From positions 1 through 64,000 of the forward strand of contig JASBUC010000063.1 in NCBI GenBank assembly GCA_030148065.1: 64,000 nt of DNA, given 5' to 3'. This document shows positions 54,184 through 64,000 of this stretch, one piece after another (the first letter of the stretch is position 1; every line of letters begins with the position of its first letter). The translations under genes and the position numbers were made by a program. The stretch comes from Legionellaceae bacterium. Its GTDB lineage: Bacteria > Pseudomonadota > Gammaproteobacteria > Legionellales > Legionellaceae. The notes beneath the pieces were generated by a model, which did not search any database, was not told the origin of the DNA, and saw only the letters and a list, made by a program, of their open reading frames with translations.

Positions 54184-55356
54184 CTAGACGCCTTCAAAGC
54201 CTATAATTGGCTTGACTGTACTCCACTTACGGCAACTAGGGCACTGCCAATGCAAGTGCTTACCGCTAAAGCCACATTTTCCACATCGATAAAACGGCTT
54301 ATCTTCCAAAAGCTTTGCCGTAATTTTATAAAGTAATTCCAATTTCTCTTTCACTTTCCCATGACTCACTGCCACATGCCATGAGATTAATTTGTTCAGA
54401 CCACGAATGGTAGGCTTACTGCTTAAATGTTCGGCCACAAAGTCTAAGGCCTGATCTATGCCAATTTGCCTACCTTTTTCCTCAGCGATGGCAAATAGTA
54501 GACGCACACTTGAGTGTTTTAGTAACAGCTCTTCCAAATAGTCGTAACATGACTTTTCAAGATTAAGTTTTTTATGACAACTAATCAGGGGCTTAATGAT
54601 TTCTGAGATGTAATCAGAGTCTTGGCCAACCACTTTTTTATACTGCTTGATGGCAGATTTGTAGTTACCCTGCTCCACCTCCAGTTCAGCCATCAAAAGA
54701 CTTGAACGCACCGAGTTTCTATCCAAGTACATCGCCTTTTTAATATACAGCCTTGCTTTTTGTACATTATTCTCAAGCTTTGCTTGCATGGCTAATTCAC
54801 AAAAGAAGTGAGTCATAATGGCATGCATTGGCTCACCAGTAATCTCTTCAATTGATTTTGCAATGCTTATGGCATCCGGCCAAGCTCGTTCATGTTGATA
54901 AATTTCAAGTAAATAACTTAAGCTTTCTTTCTTCCGGCTTCCACCAATTTGACTGACTTCTTTAAAGATCCGTTCTGCTCTGTCATACACCCCGGCACTT
55001 AAATAATCCTGACCCAGCGCAACCAATGCATCCAGTTTTTGAGTCTGGCTAAGCTGGGGACGGGCAATTAAATTTTGATGAATTCTAATGGCACGATCAA
55101 CTTCACCACGACGTCGAAACAAACTACCCAACGCTAAGTGTGTTTCAACTGTTTCACTGTCAACATCCAATAACTTTATAAATACATCGACTGCTTTATC
55201 TGGTTGTTCATTCAGTAAGTAATTTAAACCAACGACGTATTCTTTATTAATGGATGATTGGATCTGAAGTTTTCTTTGTTTCGCAGAAGAACGTTCCGAC
55301 ATAAACCAACCACTTAAGGCTGCTACTGGCAGCAATAGAGGCCATATGGTTAACAT
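54184..55356 (-). CDS. lapB: Lipopolysaccharide assembly protein LapB
   Basis: Membrane-anchored TPR protein that, with FtsH, controls LpxC level and LPS synthesis. The 390-residue protein has an N-terminal membrane helix (TIWPLLLPVAALSGWFMSE), about nine TPR units (e.g. AVDVFIKLLDVDSETVETHLALGSLFRRRGEVDRAI), and a C-terminal rubredoxin-like knuckle CGKCGFSGKHLHWQCPSCRKW. It lies directly downstream of lapA, as in E. coli. Confidence 0.93.
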   Translation of the reverse strand: MLTIWPLLLPVAALSGWFMSERSSAKQRKLQIQSSINKEYVVGLNYLLNEQPDKAVDVFIKLLDVDSETVETHLALGSLFRRRGEVDRAIRIHQNLIARPQLSQTQKLDALVALGQDYLSAGVYDRAERIFKEVSQIGGSRKKESLSYLLEIYQHERAWPDAISIAKSIEEITGEPMHAIMTHFFCELAMQAKLENNVQKARLYIKKAMYLDRNSVRSSLLMAELEVEQGNYKSAIKQYKKVVGQDSDYISEIIKPLISCHKKLNLEKSCYDYLEELLLKHSSVRLLFAIAEEKGRQIGIDQALDFVAEHLSSKPTIRGLNKLISWHVAVSHGKVKEKLELLYKITAKLLEDKPFYRCGKCGFSGKHLHWQCPSCRKWSTVKPIIGFEGV

Positions 55357-55396
55357 CTACTCTCCTCCCCTAAACTTAAAAAGAACGACCGGCGTA

Positions 55397-55690
55397 TTAA
55401 GGTATGTCTTTTATTGGAATTGTACGTAAGTTACTTATCTCTTTTTCTGCAATGTCTGCTTTTTTTCGTAATTTATTGTTCAGTCTCTTTAGAGAGACAA
55501 TCTTTATCATTGCCACAAGGAAACCTAATAAAACCCCTAATATTAAGGCGCTAATGACCACCAGTGATAAAGGCAACTCCCAGGTTTTAAGGTATAAGTT
55601 CAACTTGACAAGATCAGCATTTAAAATAGAAAAACTTAATCCCAATAGTACCAACACAATTGAAAAGAATAAGCTTACTATTTTTTTCAT
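55397..55690 (-). CDS. lapA: Lipopolysaccharide assembly protein LapA (DUF1049)
   Basis: A 97-residue inner-membrane protein with two helices (about 3-25 and 42-66), ending in a coiled-coil tail KKADIAEKEISNLR. The pattern VLLGLSFSILNADLVKLNLYLKTWELPLSLVVISALILGVLLGFLVAM matches LapA. LapA partners LapB in the LPS synthesis checkpoint. It sits after rpsA, separated by a strong terminator and without the usual ihfB between. Confidence 0.88.
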   Translation of the reverse strand: MKKIVSLFFSIVLVLLGLSFSILNADLVKLNLYLKTWELPLSLVVISALILGVLLGFLVAMIKIVSLKRLNNKLRKKADIAEKEISNLRTIPIKDIP

Positions 55691-55720
55691 AACATTCCTC
55701 TATTTTCCTTTTTATGCAAC

Positions 55721-55752
55721 AAAAAGGCGTATTAGAAAATACGCCTTTTTTG
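55721..55752 (-). terminator. Rho-independent terminator of rpsA
   Basis: A 13-bp stem AAAAAGGCGTATT (55721-55733) and AATACGCCTTTTT (55738-55750) with a 4-base loop. The A/T runs flanking the GGCGTATT core serve as U-tracts on both strands. It lies 31 bases after the rpsA stop codon and should end the rpsA message before lapA. Confidence 0.88.
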
Positions 55753-55782
55753 CTTTAGCTGTCTTCAGATTGTTTGGTAAGA

Positions 55783-57468
55783 CTATTCGCCTTGACCAGA
55801 CATTTTTTCCTTAAGCAAGTCTCCTAAAGTTGCACCACCAACTTTTTCATTGGCACCAGCAGAGTATTTTTTCAACACCTCTGCTTGCTCTTTGGCGTCT
55901 TTGGCTTTTACAGATAGCACTAAGACACGAGTTTTACGGTCAACGTTTACTATTCTTGCTTCAATGGTTTCGCCAACTTTCACTGCGTCTCTAGCGTCCT
56001 CAACCTTGTCTGTTGCAGACAGCTCAGATGCTCGGATGGTACCAACAACCTCTTCCGCGATGTCAACCGTAACTTCTTTCTCAGTCACTTCGCTAACTGT
56101 ACCACTCACAACGCTGCCTTTAGGGTTTTGCTCAACATAGTTTGAGAATGGATCGTTTTCTAGTTGCTTAATACCTAGAGAAATTCGCTCTCTATCAGAA
56201 TCAATCGCTAAGATAACCGTCTCAACTTCTTGACCTTTCTTAAAGGCTTTAACGGCTTCTTCTCCTGGTAGAGACCAAGAAATATCTGATAAATGAACCA
56301 AACCATCAATTTCACCTGATAAGCCAATGAAGATTCCAAAGTCTGTAATAGAGCGGATCTTACCAGTTACTTTCTGACCTCTGGCAAACTGCTTTTCAAA
56401 AGAAGTCCATGGGTTATCGATGCATTGCTTCATACCCAAAGAAATTCGACGTCTGTCTTGATCGACTTCTAAGATCATCACGTCAACTTTATCGCCTAAT
56501 TGTACCACTTTGCTTGGGTGAATGTTTTTGTTCGTCCAATCCATTTCTGACATGTGGACAAGCCCTTCAACACCCTCTTCAATTTCAACAAAGCATCCGT
56601 AATCCGTGATGTTGGTGACGCGGCCATTCAATTGAGTTCCTTCAGGATAACGCTCAACCAAATCAACCCAAGGATCATTGCCCAACTGCTTCATACCTAG
56701 AGACACACGGTTTCTGTCACGATCAAAGTTAAGAACCTTCACTCTAACTTCTTGACCTACAGATAACAATTCGCTTGGGTGCTTAACACGCTTCCAAGAA
56801 ACGTCAGTGATGTGTAATAAACCGTCAATACCACCAAGATCGATGAAGGCACCATAATCAGTTAAGTTTTTAACGATACCATCTAATTCTTGACCATCAT
56901 GTAGTGTTTCTAACAGTTTTTGACGTTCTGCGCTGTTTTCTTCTTCAACCACCGCTCTTCTAGAGACGACGATGTTGTTTCGCTTGATGTCCATTTTAAT
57001 AACTTTAAAGTCAAGCTCTTTGCCTTCGATGAAGGAAGAGTCTCTGACAGGTCGAACATCAACTAATGAGCCTGGTAAGAACGCGCGAATGGTGCCAATC
57101 TCAACGGTGAAACCACCCTTGACTTTACCAGAAATCAGACCGCGAACTGTGTCACCATTTTCATGGCTTCTCGCTAGTTGACGCCATGCTTCTTGGCGCT
57201 TGGCTTTTTCTCTTGATAGAAGCGTTTCTCCAAAGCCATTTTCAACGGCATCCAGAGCTACTTCGACGGTATCGCCAATCGCAACTTCTAATTCGCCGTC
57301 TTTGTCTTTGAATTCTTCAGTCGGTACAATTCCTTCGGATTTTAAGCCGGCATTCAAGGTGATGTAATCATCATCAATCTCAATGACTCGGGCAGGAATA
57401 ATGGCGCCAGGATACATATTTGTATTGGCGATGCTTTCTTCAAATAAATCTTTAAAACATTCAGACAT
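55783..57468 (-). CDS. rpsA: 30S ribosomal protein bS1
   Basis: mRNA-binding ribosomal protein of 561 residues with six S1 OB domains: [131 protein letters not shown] and [20 protein letters not shown]. The length is the same as in E. coli. It follows cmk by 113 bases, the conserved neighbour. Confidence 0.97.
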   Translation of the reverse strand: MSECFKDLFEESIANTNMYPGAIIPARVIEIDDDYITLNAGLKSEGIVPTEEFKDKDGELEVAIGDTVEVALDAVENGFGETLLSREKAKRQEAWRQLARSHENGDTVRGLISGKVKGGFTVEIGTIRAFLPGSLVDVRPVRDSSFIEGKELDFKVIKMDIKRNNIVVSRRAVVEEENSAERQKLLETLHDGQELDGIVKNLTDYGAFIDLGGIDGLLHITDVSWKRVKHPSELLSVGQEVRVKVLNFDRDRNRVSLGMKQLGNDPWVDLVERYPEGTQLNGRVTNITDYGCFVEIEEGVEGLVHMSEMDWTNKNIHPSKVVQLGDKVDVMILEVDQDRRRISLGMKQCIDNPWTSFEKQFARGQKVTGKIRSITDFGIFIGLSGEIDGLVHLSDISWSLPGEEAVKAFKKGQEVETVILAIDSDRERISLGIKQLENDPFSNYVEQNPKGSVVSGTVSEVTEKEVTVDIAEEVVGTIRASELSATDKVEDARDAVKVGETIEARIVNVDRKTRVLVLSVKAKDAKEQAEVLKKYSAGANEKVGGATLGDLLKEKMSGQGE

Positions 57469-57581
57469 GATAGGTATAGTTAATCTTATAGTAATATCTA
57501 GCCACCAAACACTTGACTAAATAGGTTCGTTAAACTTTGATTGACGGTGCTAAGTACAGTCAATCCCCAAAAGATGCTTGT

Positions 57582-58268
57582 CTAAAGAGTCTCTTTATAG
57601 TCAAGCACTTTTAATACTTCCTCCAACACTTGCTCGATGTTTTTGGAAGAGGTGTCAATAATAACAGCATCTTCTGCCGCTCTAAGCGGCGCTGTTTCTC
57701 GTTGACTGTCCCGAAGATCGCGCTTTGAAAGCTCATCTTGGACGTCGGCGAGGTTAACATTAATTCCTTTCTCTTTCAACTGTTCAAACCGTCTTCTAGC
57801 TCGAACCTCACTGCTCGCATCTAAATAAATCTTAAATTTGGCCTCTGGGAAAACAATGGTTCCCATGTCTCGCCCATCACAGACCAACCCTTTAGCAGAG
57901 GCAAACGCTTGCTGTCTAGCTAGCAGTGCCTGCCGAACCTTGGGAAACACCGCCACTTTTGACGCATTTTCACCGCAACGCTCACTTCGAATTAAATCCG
58001 TAGCAATCTGCCCTTCGATGACAACAGAGATGGTCTTGATGTCTGGATCAAGGTTAAACTGCACATCCAAATGCTCTGCTAATACTGCCAGCGCTTCCTC
58101 ATTGTCCATATTTACTTCATGTAAATCAGCAACATAGGCTAAAACACGGTACAATGCACCGCTGTCTAATAAATTATAGCCTAATTTTAAGGCAAGTAGA
58201 CGACTAACCGTCCCTTTACCACTGCCACTAGGCCCATCGATGGTGACAATTATCCCCTTTTCCGACAT
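57582..58268 (-). CDS. cmk: Cytidylate kinase
   Basis: Phosphorylates CMP and dCMP with ATP. The 228-residue protein has the P-loop GPSGSGKGTVSR (residues 12-23), LLDSGALYRVLAY, and the NMP-binding VCDGRDMGTIVFPEAKFKIYLDAS. LRDSQRETAPLRAAEDAVIIDTS is family-typical. It lies between aroA and rpsA. Confidence 0.96.
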   Translation of the reverse strand: MSEKGIIVTIDGPSGSGKGTVSRLLALKLGYNLLDSGALYRVLAYVADLHEVNMDNEEALAVLAEHLDVQFNLDPDIKTISVVIEGQIATDLIRSERCGENASKVAVFPKVRQALLARQQAFASAKGLVCDGRDMGTIVFPEAKFKIYLDASSEVRARRRFEQLKEKGINVNLADVQDELSKRDLRDSQRETAPLRAAEDAVIIDTSSKNIEQVLEEVLKVLDYKETL

Positions 58269-58280
58269 TCTTTTATTCCT

Positions 58281-59576
58281 CTAATTAATGCGCATTCCCA
58301 ACGCCTTGGCCAATTGAACAAAGCCTGGAAATGATGTTCTGATACTGTGGCTTTGAGACACTTCAACCGGTGCCTTACTGACCATGGCGCTGATTGCAAG
58401 GGTCATGGCAATCCGGTGGTCATTATCACAATCAAATCGCCCCCCTGTTAGAGGGGTTTTTCCAACGATGGTCATCTCATCCCCCTCTAAGTGCACCGTT
58501 GCTCCCATGGAAGCCAATAGGGTTTTCATCCGCTCTAGACGATCGCATTCCTTCACTCTTAATTCAGAGAGCCCAGAAAACACCGACACGCCTTCTGCTT
58601 GGGTTGCTAATAAAAAAAGCAGTGGGTATTCATCAATGGTTAACGCCACCCAGTCTCGGCCAACCTTAATAGCCTGCAAGCTTGAAGGCTCAATTCGTAA
58701 GTCCGCCACCGCCTCATAGCCAAAATATCGCAGATTATAACACGTTATTTTAGCCCCCATGCGTTTAATTAGCTCTAAAAAGCCCGCTCGAGTGGCATTA
58801 ACCCCCACAGAGCGAATATAAAGTTCTCCTTCTCTTGCCAGCAATGCAGCCGTTATAAAAAAGGCCGCCGATGAAAAATCCCCTGGAATTAAAATCTCAC
58901 ACGCTTTTAATTCTTGCTTGCCTGAAATAATGTGAGTCTTCCCCTTTTTTTTCAAAGGAAGTGAAAAACTTTTAAATAAGCATTCGCTATGATTTCGGCT
59001 AATCTGCGGCTCGGTGATTTGGCTCTCATCATTTGCGTACAGACTTGCCAACATTAAGGCCGTTTTAAGCTGAGCGCTTGCCACCGGTAAGCGATAACGA
59101 AGCGCTGATAAAGAAGGGCGTCCTTGAACCGTAATGGGTAAACACCCCATATGATCGGTAAAGGTTGCGCCCATCGATTGAAGGGGCTGAATCACCCGCT
59201 TCATTGGGCGTGTACTTAAGGACTCATCCCCTATTAAAACACTCTCAAAAGCTTGGCCGCTTAATAGACCTAACAACAAGCGAGCGCCTGTGCCACTGTT
59301 TCCCAAATCGAGTGGTGTAGGTGAGGCCTCTAAGCCATGTTTTCCCAGACCTTGAATCACTAACACATCCTCTGCTACTCGTTGGTACTGAAGCCCCAGC
59401 GCTCTACAGGCCTTGAGTGTGGCAAGACAGTCCTCGCTCTCAAGAATGCCTTGCAGTGTCGACTCCCCTTTGGCAATCATGGCAAAAAGTATGGCTCGTT
59501 GCGTAATCGACTTATCACCAGGTGGTGTAAATTCACCGAGTAAGTGCTGAGTTGGTTGGATGGTTACCGTGGTCAT
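58281..59576 (-). CDS. aroA: 5-enolpyruvylshikimate-3-phosphate synthase
   Basis: Penultimate step of the chorismate pathway. The 431-residue protein has GEFTPPGDKSITQRAILFAMIAKGES, LGNSGTGARLLLGLLSG (the LGNAGT loop), and SLSTRPMKRVIQPLQSMGA. RVKECDRLERMKTLLASMGA and DHRIAMTLAISAM finish the fold. It lies four bases after serC's start-side neighbour in the gyrA-serC-aroA-cmk run. The Ser at LGNSGT instead of Ala resembles class II glyphosate-tolerant enzymes; tolerance is not inferred. Confidence 0.95.
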   Translation of the reverse strand: MTTVTIQPTQHLLGEFTPPGDKSITQRAILFAMIAKGESTLQGILESEDCLATLKACRALGLQYQRVAEDVLVIQGLGKHGLEASPTPLDLGNSGTGARLLLGLLSGQAFESVLIGDESLSTRPMKRVIQPLQSMGATFTDHMGCLPITVQGRPSLSALRYRLPVASAQLKTALMLASLYANDESQITEPQISRNHSECLFKSFSLPLKKKGKTHIISGKQELKACEILIPGDFSSAAFFITAALLAREGELYIRSVGVNATRAGFLELIKRMGAKITCYNLRYFGYEAVADLRIEPSSLQAIKVGRDWVALTIDEYPLLFLLATQAEGVSVFSGLSELRVKECDRLERMKTLLASMGATVHLEGDEMTIVGKTPLTGGRFDCDNDHRIAMTLAISAMVSKAPVEVSQSHSIRTSFPGFVQLAKALGMRIN

Positions 59577-59579
59577 TTC

Positions 59580-60659
59580 TTAGCTGTGTTGGCGCTCAAA
59601 TTGTTTCATAAACTGAACGAGGGCCTTAACTCCTGCTAGTGGCATGGCGTTATAAATGCTTGCTCTTAAACCACCTACACTGCGGTGGCCCTTTAGAGCC
59701 AGTAAGCCTGCTGATTTTGCCGCACTTAAAAAAGAGTCGGTTAAGTCTTGGTTTTCTAAATCAAATGCCACATTCATGATTGAACGTGCTTTGGGTTCAT
59801 CAACGCTTGCTTTATAGAAAGCGCTGTTATCAATGGTGTCATACAACAAAGCGGCTTTGTCTCGATTGGCTTGCTGAACCTCAGAAAGTCTATCCCCTTC
59901 AGAGAGCCAACGACACATTAATAAGGCCATGTAACAACTAAAACTTGGCGGTGTGGCGTACAAAGAGTCTTTTTCAACTTGAAAGAGGTAGTCGTTCATT
60001 AACGGCAAGGACGGGTTTCGAGTCTTTAAAAAGTCGTCTCTAAAAATAAGCACACTTAAACCTGCTGGCCCAATGTTCTTCTGGGCACCTGCAAACAAAC
60101 ACCCATAACGACTAAGATCTAACGGCTCTGATAAAATAGAAGACGTCATGTCCGCCACAACAGGTACTGAGACCTCATCAGGAAGCGTTATCTTTAAACC
60201 GGTTAGGGTTTCATTGGGCGTAAAGTATAAATAATCTGCCTCAGGGCTTAACTGCCAGTCTGAGCTAAGTTTTAGAAAATTATCCTCTTCACCATTAGCA
60301 GCAACCTGTATGTTTCCAAACCGTCTTGCTTCTTCATAAGCCATTTTGGACCACAGACCGGAGACCACATAATCGGCCTTTGTCTTTAGAAAATTTTCAG
60401 CTATTAAGGAAAAATGCATGCGAGAAGGCACACCCATAAACAAGATTCGATAGTTTTCTGGCAAGGACAATAAGTCTCGAAAACGTGCTTCTAACTCGTC
60501 CATCAGTGCTAAAAAAGCCTTTGAACGATGGCTGATTTCAACAATTGACATGCCTTCTGATTGCCAATCAATCAAGGCTTCTTGCCCTTTTTTTAAAATC
60601 TCTAAGGGCAAGGTTGCTGGGCCTGCGCCAAAATTATACGGTCTTATTGCGTCATTCAA
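59580..60659 (-). CDS. serC: Phosphoserine aminotransferase
   Basis: Makes 3-phosphoserine for serine and pyridoxine synthesis. The 359-residue protein starts RPYNFGAGPATLPLEILKKGQEALIDWQSEGMSIVEISHRSKAF. The PLP lysine is in LFAGAQKNIGPAGLSVLIFRDDFL. HRSVGGLRASIYNAMPL is the conserved C-terminal segment. It follows gyrA by 27 bases. Confidence 0.96.
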   Translation of the reverse strand: MNDAIRPYNFGAGPATLPLEILKKGQEALIDWQSEGMSIVEISHRSKAFLALMDELEARFRDLLSLPENYRILFMGVPSRMHFSLIAENFLKTKADYVVSGLWSKMAYEEARRFGNIQVAANGEEDNFLKLSSDWQLSPEADYLYFTPNETLTGLKITLPDEVSVPVVADMTSSILSEPLDLSRYGCLFAGAQKNIGPAGLSVLIFRDDFLKTRNPSLPLMNDYLFQVEKDSLYATPPSFSCYMALLMCRWLSEGDRLSEVQQANRDKAALLYDTIDNSAFYKASVDEPKARSIMNVAFDLENQDLTDSFLSAAKSAGLLALKGHRSVGGLRASIYNAMPLAGVKALVQFMKQFERQHS

Positions 60660-60686
60660 GCTGGATTATCCTTCTATCTTGGAGAT

Positions 60687-63269
60687 CTACTCTTCACTAC
60701 TGGTTTCAATGGCTTCTTCAGAGTCAGGTTCGTCTTGCTCTTCAATGCGTTGAAGACCCACTAGGGCTTCCTCTTCGCTTAAATTAATTAAGCGCACGCC
60801 CTGTGTGTTACGACCAATGACTGATATTTCATTGACCCGTAAGCGCACTAAGGTACCTCCATTACTAATGAGCATGGCTTGATCGTCTTCTTGTACCTGT
60901 ACGGCTTTTACCACCTTGCCGTTTCTTGAGTTGACATGGATGGAAATAACCCCCTGTCCTCCGCGACCAGTTGAGCGGTATTCGGTAATGTCGGTTCGCT
61001 TACCATAACCATTTTCTGTCGCGGTTAAGATAGCCCCTGTTTCTTGCACCACATTCAAAGCAATGACTTTTTGATCATCACTGAGTCGCATACCACGAAC
61101 CCCTCGAGCGGTTCGTCCCATAGCCCGAACCAACGATTCACAGAAACGAATGACTTTTCCTGCATCTGAAAAGAGCATGATTTCTTGGTGGCCATCGGTT
61201 AATCCAACTCCGACTAATTTATCATCATCGTCCAAATCAAGAGCAATGATGCCGTTGGCCCTAGGTCGTGAGAACTGCTCAAGTGCAACTTTTTTAACCG
61301 TTCCATTTTGAGTGGCCATAAAGACAAACTGCTTGGCCGTAAAATCATTAATCGGCAACATAGCGTTAACTTTTTCACCCTCAACAAGCGGCAAGATGTT
61401 AACAATTGGTCGTCCTCTGGCCGTTCTAGTCGCAGCACTTGGCAACTGGAAGGCTCTTAGCCAGTAAACCTTGCCAAGATCGGTAAAGCAAAGCAAGGTA
61501 TCATGAGTGCTGGTGACCAATAGACGTTCAATAAAGTCTTCATCTTTTACCTTGGTGGCGGCACGCCCTCGACCGCCCCGTCTTTGTGCTTGATAAGCAG
61601 TTAGGGGTTGATATTTCACATACCCCTGGTGAGACATGGTCACCGCCACCATTTCTTCTGGAATTAAGTCCGCTTCGGTTAAATCGGCCACACTGTTGGT
61701 AATCTCGGTGCGCCGCTCATCACCAAACTCTTCTAACACTTCTTGTAGTTCAGTGCGAATGACTCCCATGAGCTCGACCGCTGAGCTTAAAATGTCCATC
61801 AACCGTTTAATTAACTCAAGTAAATTAGAAAATTCATCCAGGATTTTATCCTGCTCTAGGCCAGTTAGGCGATGCAATTTCAAATCAAGGATGGCTTGTG
61901 CTTGCTGAGCTGAGAGCTTATAGCGCTGTTTGTCATCAAAGCCAAAGCTTGCCGGTAAATCAAGCGGCCGACAAGCGCTGGTATCTTCAACTTTGGATAG
62001 GAGGCTTGCTACCTTCTCGCCTGCCCAGAGCTCTGCCATTAAGCGCTCTTTTGCTTCTTGAGGGCCTTTAGAGGCTTTAATTAGGGCAATGACTTCATCG
62101 ATGTTTGCAAGAGCAACACTTAAACCTTCTAAAACATGCGCGCGATCGCGAGCTTTTCGTAATTCATAAATGGTTCTACGAGTAACCACTTCTCGGCGAT
62201 GGCGAATGAACGCACTTAAAATCTGCTTTAAGTTCAGCGTTCTTGGCTCATTGTCAATTAAGGCCACCATGTTGATACCAAAAGAGGATTGCATTTGAGT
62301 TTGTGAATAGAGGTTGTTCACCACAACTTCTGCAATCTCACCGCGTTTTAATTCAATCACGATGCGCATGCCGTCTTTGTCAGACTCATCACGAAGGCCG
62401 CTAATGCCGTCTATTTTCTTATCCCGAACCAATTCCGCGATTTTTTCAATTAAACGCGCTTTGTTAACCTGATAAGGCAGCTCGGTGACAATGATTGATT
62501 GTTTGCCATTGTTTTTATCTTCTTCGATGTCATAACGTGCTCGCATCAAAGCACGTCCACGTCCGGTGCGATAAGCAGACAAAATGCCGGCTCGACCATT
62601 AATAATCGCAGCCGTTGGGAAGTCAGGTCCTGGAATGTATTCCATTAATTCATCGATGGTCAATTCAGGGTTTTCAATTAAAGCCAAACAGCCGTTAATC
62701 ACTTCGCTTAAGTTATGAGGTGGGATGTTGGTTGCCATACCAACGGCAATTCCGGAGGAACCATTGACCAACAAGTTAGGAATACGGGTCGGTAGCACGC
62801 TGGGTGCAAATTCTGTCTCGTCATAGTTTGGGACAAAATCGACCGTTTCTTTGTCTAAATCTTTTAAAAGTGAATGAGCAATTTTAGACATCCGCACTTC
62901 GGTGTATCGCATGGCTGCCGCAGCATCACCATCAATCGAACCAAAGTTTCCTTGACCATCGACTAACATGTAGCGAAGAGAAAAGGGTTGAGCCATACGG
63001 ACAATGGTGTCATAAACCGCTGTATCACCGTGTGGGTGGTATTTACCAATGACGTCCCCAACAACCCTTGCCGATTTTTTGTAGGCTTTGTTCCAATCAT
63101 TGCCAAGCTCATACATAGCATAGAGCACTCGTCGATGAACTGGCTTTAGACCATCACGAACATCAGGAAGGGCTCGCCCTACAATGACACTCATTGCGTA
63201 ATCTAAATAGGATTGCTTTAGCTCATCTTCGATGTTGATTGCAACAACGTCATCAAACGGGGCATTCAT
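60687..63269 (-). CDS. gyrA: DNA gyrase subunit A
   Basis: Breakage-reunion subunit of gyrase, 860 residues. The catalytic tyrosine is Tyr122 ([12 protein letters not shown]). The quinolone pocket [15 protein letters not shown] has Thr83 and Asp87, an ordinary wild-type combination in many bacteria. The GyrA box QRRGGRG begins the C-terminal beta-pinwheel that wraps DNA. An acidic tail ends the protein. A promoter box of the AAGTATCTTGAGT type lies about 50 bases upstream. Confidence 0.97.
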   Translation of the reverse strand: MNAPFDDVVAINIEDELKQSYLDYAMSVIVGRALPDVRDGLKPVHRRVLYAMYELGNDWNKAYKKSARVVGDVIGKYHPHGDTAVYDTIVRMAQPFSLRYMLVDGQGNFGSIDGDAAAAMRYTEVRMSKIAHSLLKDLDKETVDFVPNYDETEFAPSVLPTRIPNLLVNGSSGIAVGMATNIPPHNLSEVINGCLALIENPELTIDELMEYIPGPDFPTAAIINGRAGILSAYRTGRGRALMRARYDIEEDKNNGKQSIIVTELPYQVNKARLIEKIAELVRDKKIDGISGLRDESDKDGMRIVIELKRGEIAEVVVNNLYSQTQMQSSFGINMVALIDNEPRTLNLKQILSAFIRHRREVVTRRTIYELRKARDRAHVLEGLSVALANIDEVIALIKASKGPQEAKERLMAELWAGEKVASLLSKVEDTSACRPLDLPASFGFDDKQRYKLSAQQAQAILDLKLHRLTGLEQDKILDEFSNLLELIKRLMDILSSAVELMGVIRTELQEVLEEFGDERRTEITNSVADLTEADLIPEEMVAVTMSHQGYVKYQPLTAYQAQRRGGRGRAATKVKDEDFIERLLVTSTHDTLLCFTDLGKVYWLRAFQLPSAATRTARGRPIVNILPLVEGEKVNAMLPINDFTAKQFVFMATQNGTVKKVALEQFSRPRANGIIALDLDDDDKLVGVGLTDGHQEIMLFSDAGKVIRFCESLVRAMGRTARGVRGMRLSDDQKVIALNVVQETGAILTATENGYGKRTDITEYRSTGRGGQGVISIHVNSRNGKVVKAVQVQEDDQAMLISNGGTLVRLRVNEISVIGRNTQGVRLINLSEEEALVGLQRIEEQDEPDSEEAIETSSEE

Positions 63270-63314
63270 AATCGTAATTTACCTACAAATGGATAAAATT
63301 TGAGGGGAAATAAT

Positions 63315-63344
63315 AGCATAGACTCAAGATACTTGAAAATGCAT
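63315..63344 (-). promoter_or_regulatory. Promoter box before gyrA
   Basis: On the minus strand TTTTCAAGTATCTTGAGTCTATGCT ... shares TTnCAAGTATyTTGAGT with the box before the 5567 start; TATGCT (63320 to 63315) is a candidate -10. Given as two parts: TTTTCAAGTATCTTGAGTC then TATGCT. Confidence 0.4.
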
Positions 63345-63443
63345 GTCTCACTCAGGGCAAACGCATGAATGCTTTTTTAGTGTTCAGTCTAGGCAAAGTT
63401 GTTTCAAGGAGCGGAGTTTACATGCAATACCCGTAATGCCTTA

Positions 63444-63731
63444 CTAACCGCCAGCCCCAGGCCCTGAACTCACAATGGGTTCAGTCACTTCGCCACTCTC
63501 ATGGGTAGCTGGCAGCTCTTTTTGAGTGCTCATGGCCTTTTCCTCACCCATGTGATTTCCATCAGCTACTTTAATGCGACGAAGAAGCTCAGAACCCACC
63601 TGCAATTTTTTTTGGGTGTCTTTGCCCTCTTGTGCAATGGTGGCTTTGATCTCAGTAACAAAACCACTTAATTCTTGCATTACTTTTTCAAACTGCTGCT
63701 TAAATTCATCGCTTGCAGGTAACTCTGGCAT
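63444..63731 (-). CDS. Unrecognised small helical protein
   Basis: A 95-residue protein that I do not recognise. The first 60 residues look helical (EFKQQFEKVMQELSGFVTEI) and the end is polar, finishing SSGPGAGG. No signal peptide or membrane segment. Its ATG immediately follows the stop of the next gene upstream (63732), so the two are co-transcribed. A partnership with that gene product is likely but unproven. Confidence 0.55.
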   Translation of the reverse strand: MPELPASDEFKQQFEKVMQELSGFVTEIKATIAQEGKDTQKKLQVGSELLRRIKVADGNHMGEEKAMSTQKELPATHESGEVTEPIVSSGPGAGG

Positions 63732-63998
63732 TTAACTTAACTCCTTATCTTTCTCTAAGAGGTAGACCATCGATTTTTGGATGAAATTTGGCTCCCCTAC
63801 AATCTGATAGTCTTTTAACTGCGCTTTGCTGAGCTCTATACCAATCCCCTCTTGGCGAATTAATGTGGCTAAATAACTACTAAATTGCTCAGGGATATTG
63901 TGGCCTTTTTCTTTTAACTCTTGGGTAAGCTTAAGGCTGGTTTGCTCGCTTAATTCTTTCCAAGCCTTGGCTTTCTCACGAAGTTTTGTGAGCACCAT
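63732..63998 (-). CDS. Unrecognised charged protein, possibly partial at the window edge
   Basis: At least 88 residues, rich in Lys and Glu, with helical text such as KLREKAKAWKELSEQTSLKLTQEL. ATG at 63998 is the last possible start in view; the frame may continue upstream outside the window. No family was recognised. It is translationally adjacent to the 63444-63731 gene. Confidence 0.5.
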   Translation of the reverse strand: MVLTKLREKAKAWKELSEQTSLKLTQELKEKGHNIPEQFSSYLATLIRQEGIGIELSKAQLKDYQIVGEPNFIQKSMVYLLEKDKELS

Positions 63999-64000
63999 GC

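Overview
The window is a 64-kb piece of a moderately AT-rich gammaproteobacterial chromosome. Several neighbourhoods have the familiar gammaproteobacterial order: rsfS-rlmH-mrdA-mrdB, accD-folC-dedD-cvpA, gyrA-serC-aroA-cmk-rpsA-lapA-lapB-pyrF, and fmdB-DUF502-aspS. The genome looks slimmed, because usual members of these blocks are missing at their normal places (purF after cvpA, pheA/hisC between serC and aroA, ihfB after rpsA). A PlaA-like GDSL lipase, several lineage-specific coiled-coil or two-helix membrane proteins, an ECF sigma factor beside csrA, and a GC-rich palindromic repeat suggest a host-associated member of or near the Legionellales (Legionella/Coxiella relatives). That assignment is inference; no rRNA or tRNA gene was recognised.

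Layout. 1-4 kb is accessory: a partial GNAT acetyltransferase, an AbiE-type (type IV) toxin-antitoxin pair whose toxin is split by a frameshift, argS, and a second, decayed copy of the antitoxin 3' end on the other side of argS. 4-6.7 kb has a lineage-specific protein with a possible cysteine-hydrolase core, csrA with a GGA-rich leader, and an ECF sigma factor. 6.7-10.6 kb is a plus-strand run for ribosome silencing, 23S rRNA methylation and rod-shape wall synthesis. 10.6-24 kb is minus-strand housekeeping: dusA, recJ, an RpfE-like protein, alaC; then cvpA, dedD, folC, accD; a coiled-coil protein; dnaE. 24-30.7 kb holds a peptide-type ABC importer (two permeases and an unusual membrane-anchored binding protein, no ATPase) and ligA. 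30.7-34.5 kb has the palindromic repeat, rimI, two putative effector or membrane proteins and a TPMT-like methyltransferase. 34.6-40.5 kb is plus-strand: uspA, then an overlapping run of K+ channel, RND adaptor (interrupted by an in-frame TAA), RND pump and a secreted MsrA. 40.5-50.6 kb carries yaiI, an unknown protein, a PiT-like carrier, a quinone-reductase-like enzyme, mutH, a large MscS-type channel, aspS, DUF502 and fmdB. 50.7-63.3 kb has the lipase, a ComEA-like protein, and the pyrF to gyrA block. The last 0.6 kb contains two unrecognised small genes.

Most of the window is core metabolism and information processing. The parts worth a second look are the AbiE/argS arrangement, the interrupted efflux adaptor and its operon, the ATPase-less transporter with a tail-anchored binding protein, the recurring GGGTATAAT-type promoter box before at least five unrelated genes, and the set of unrecognised coiled-coil or two-helix proteins.
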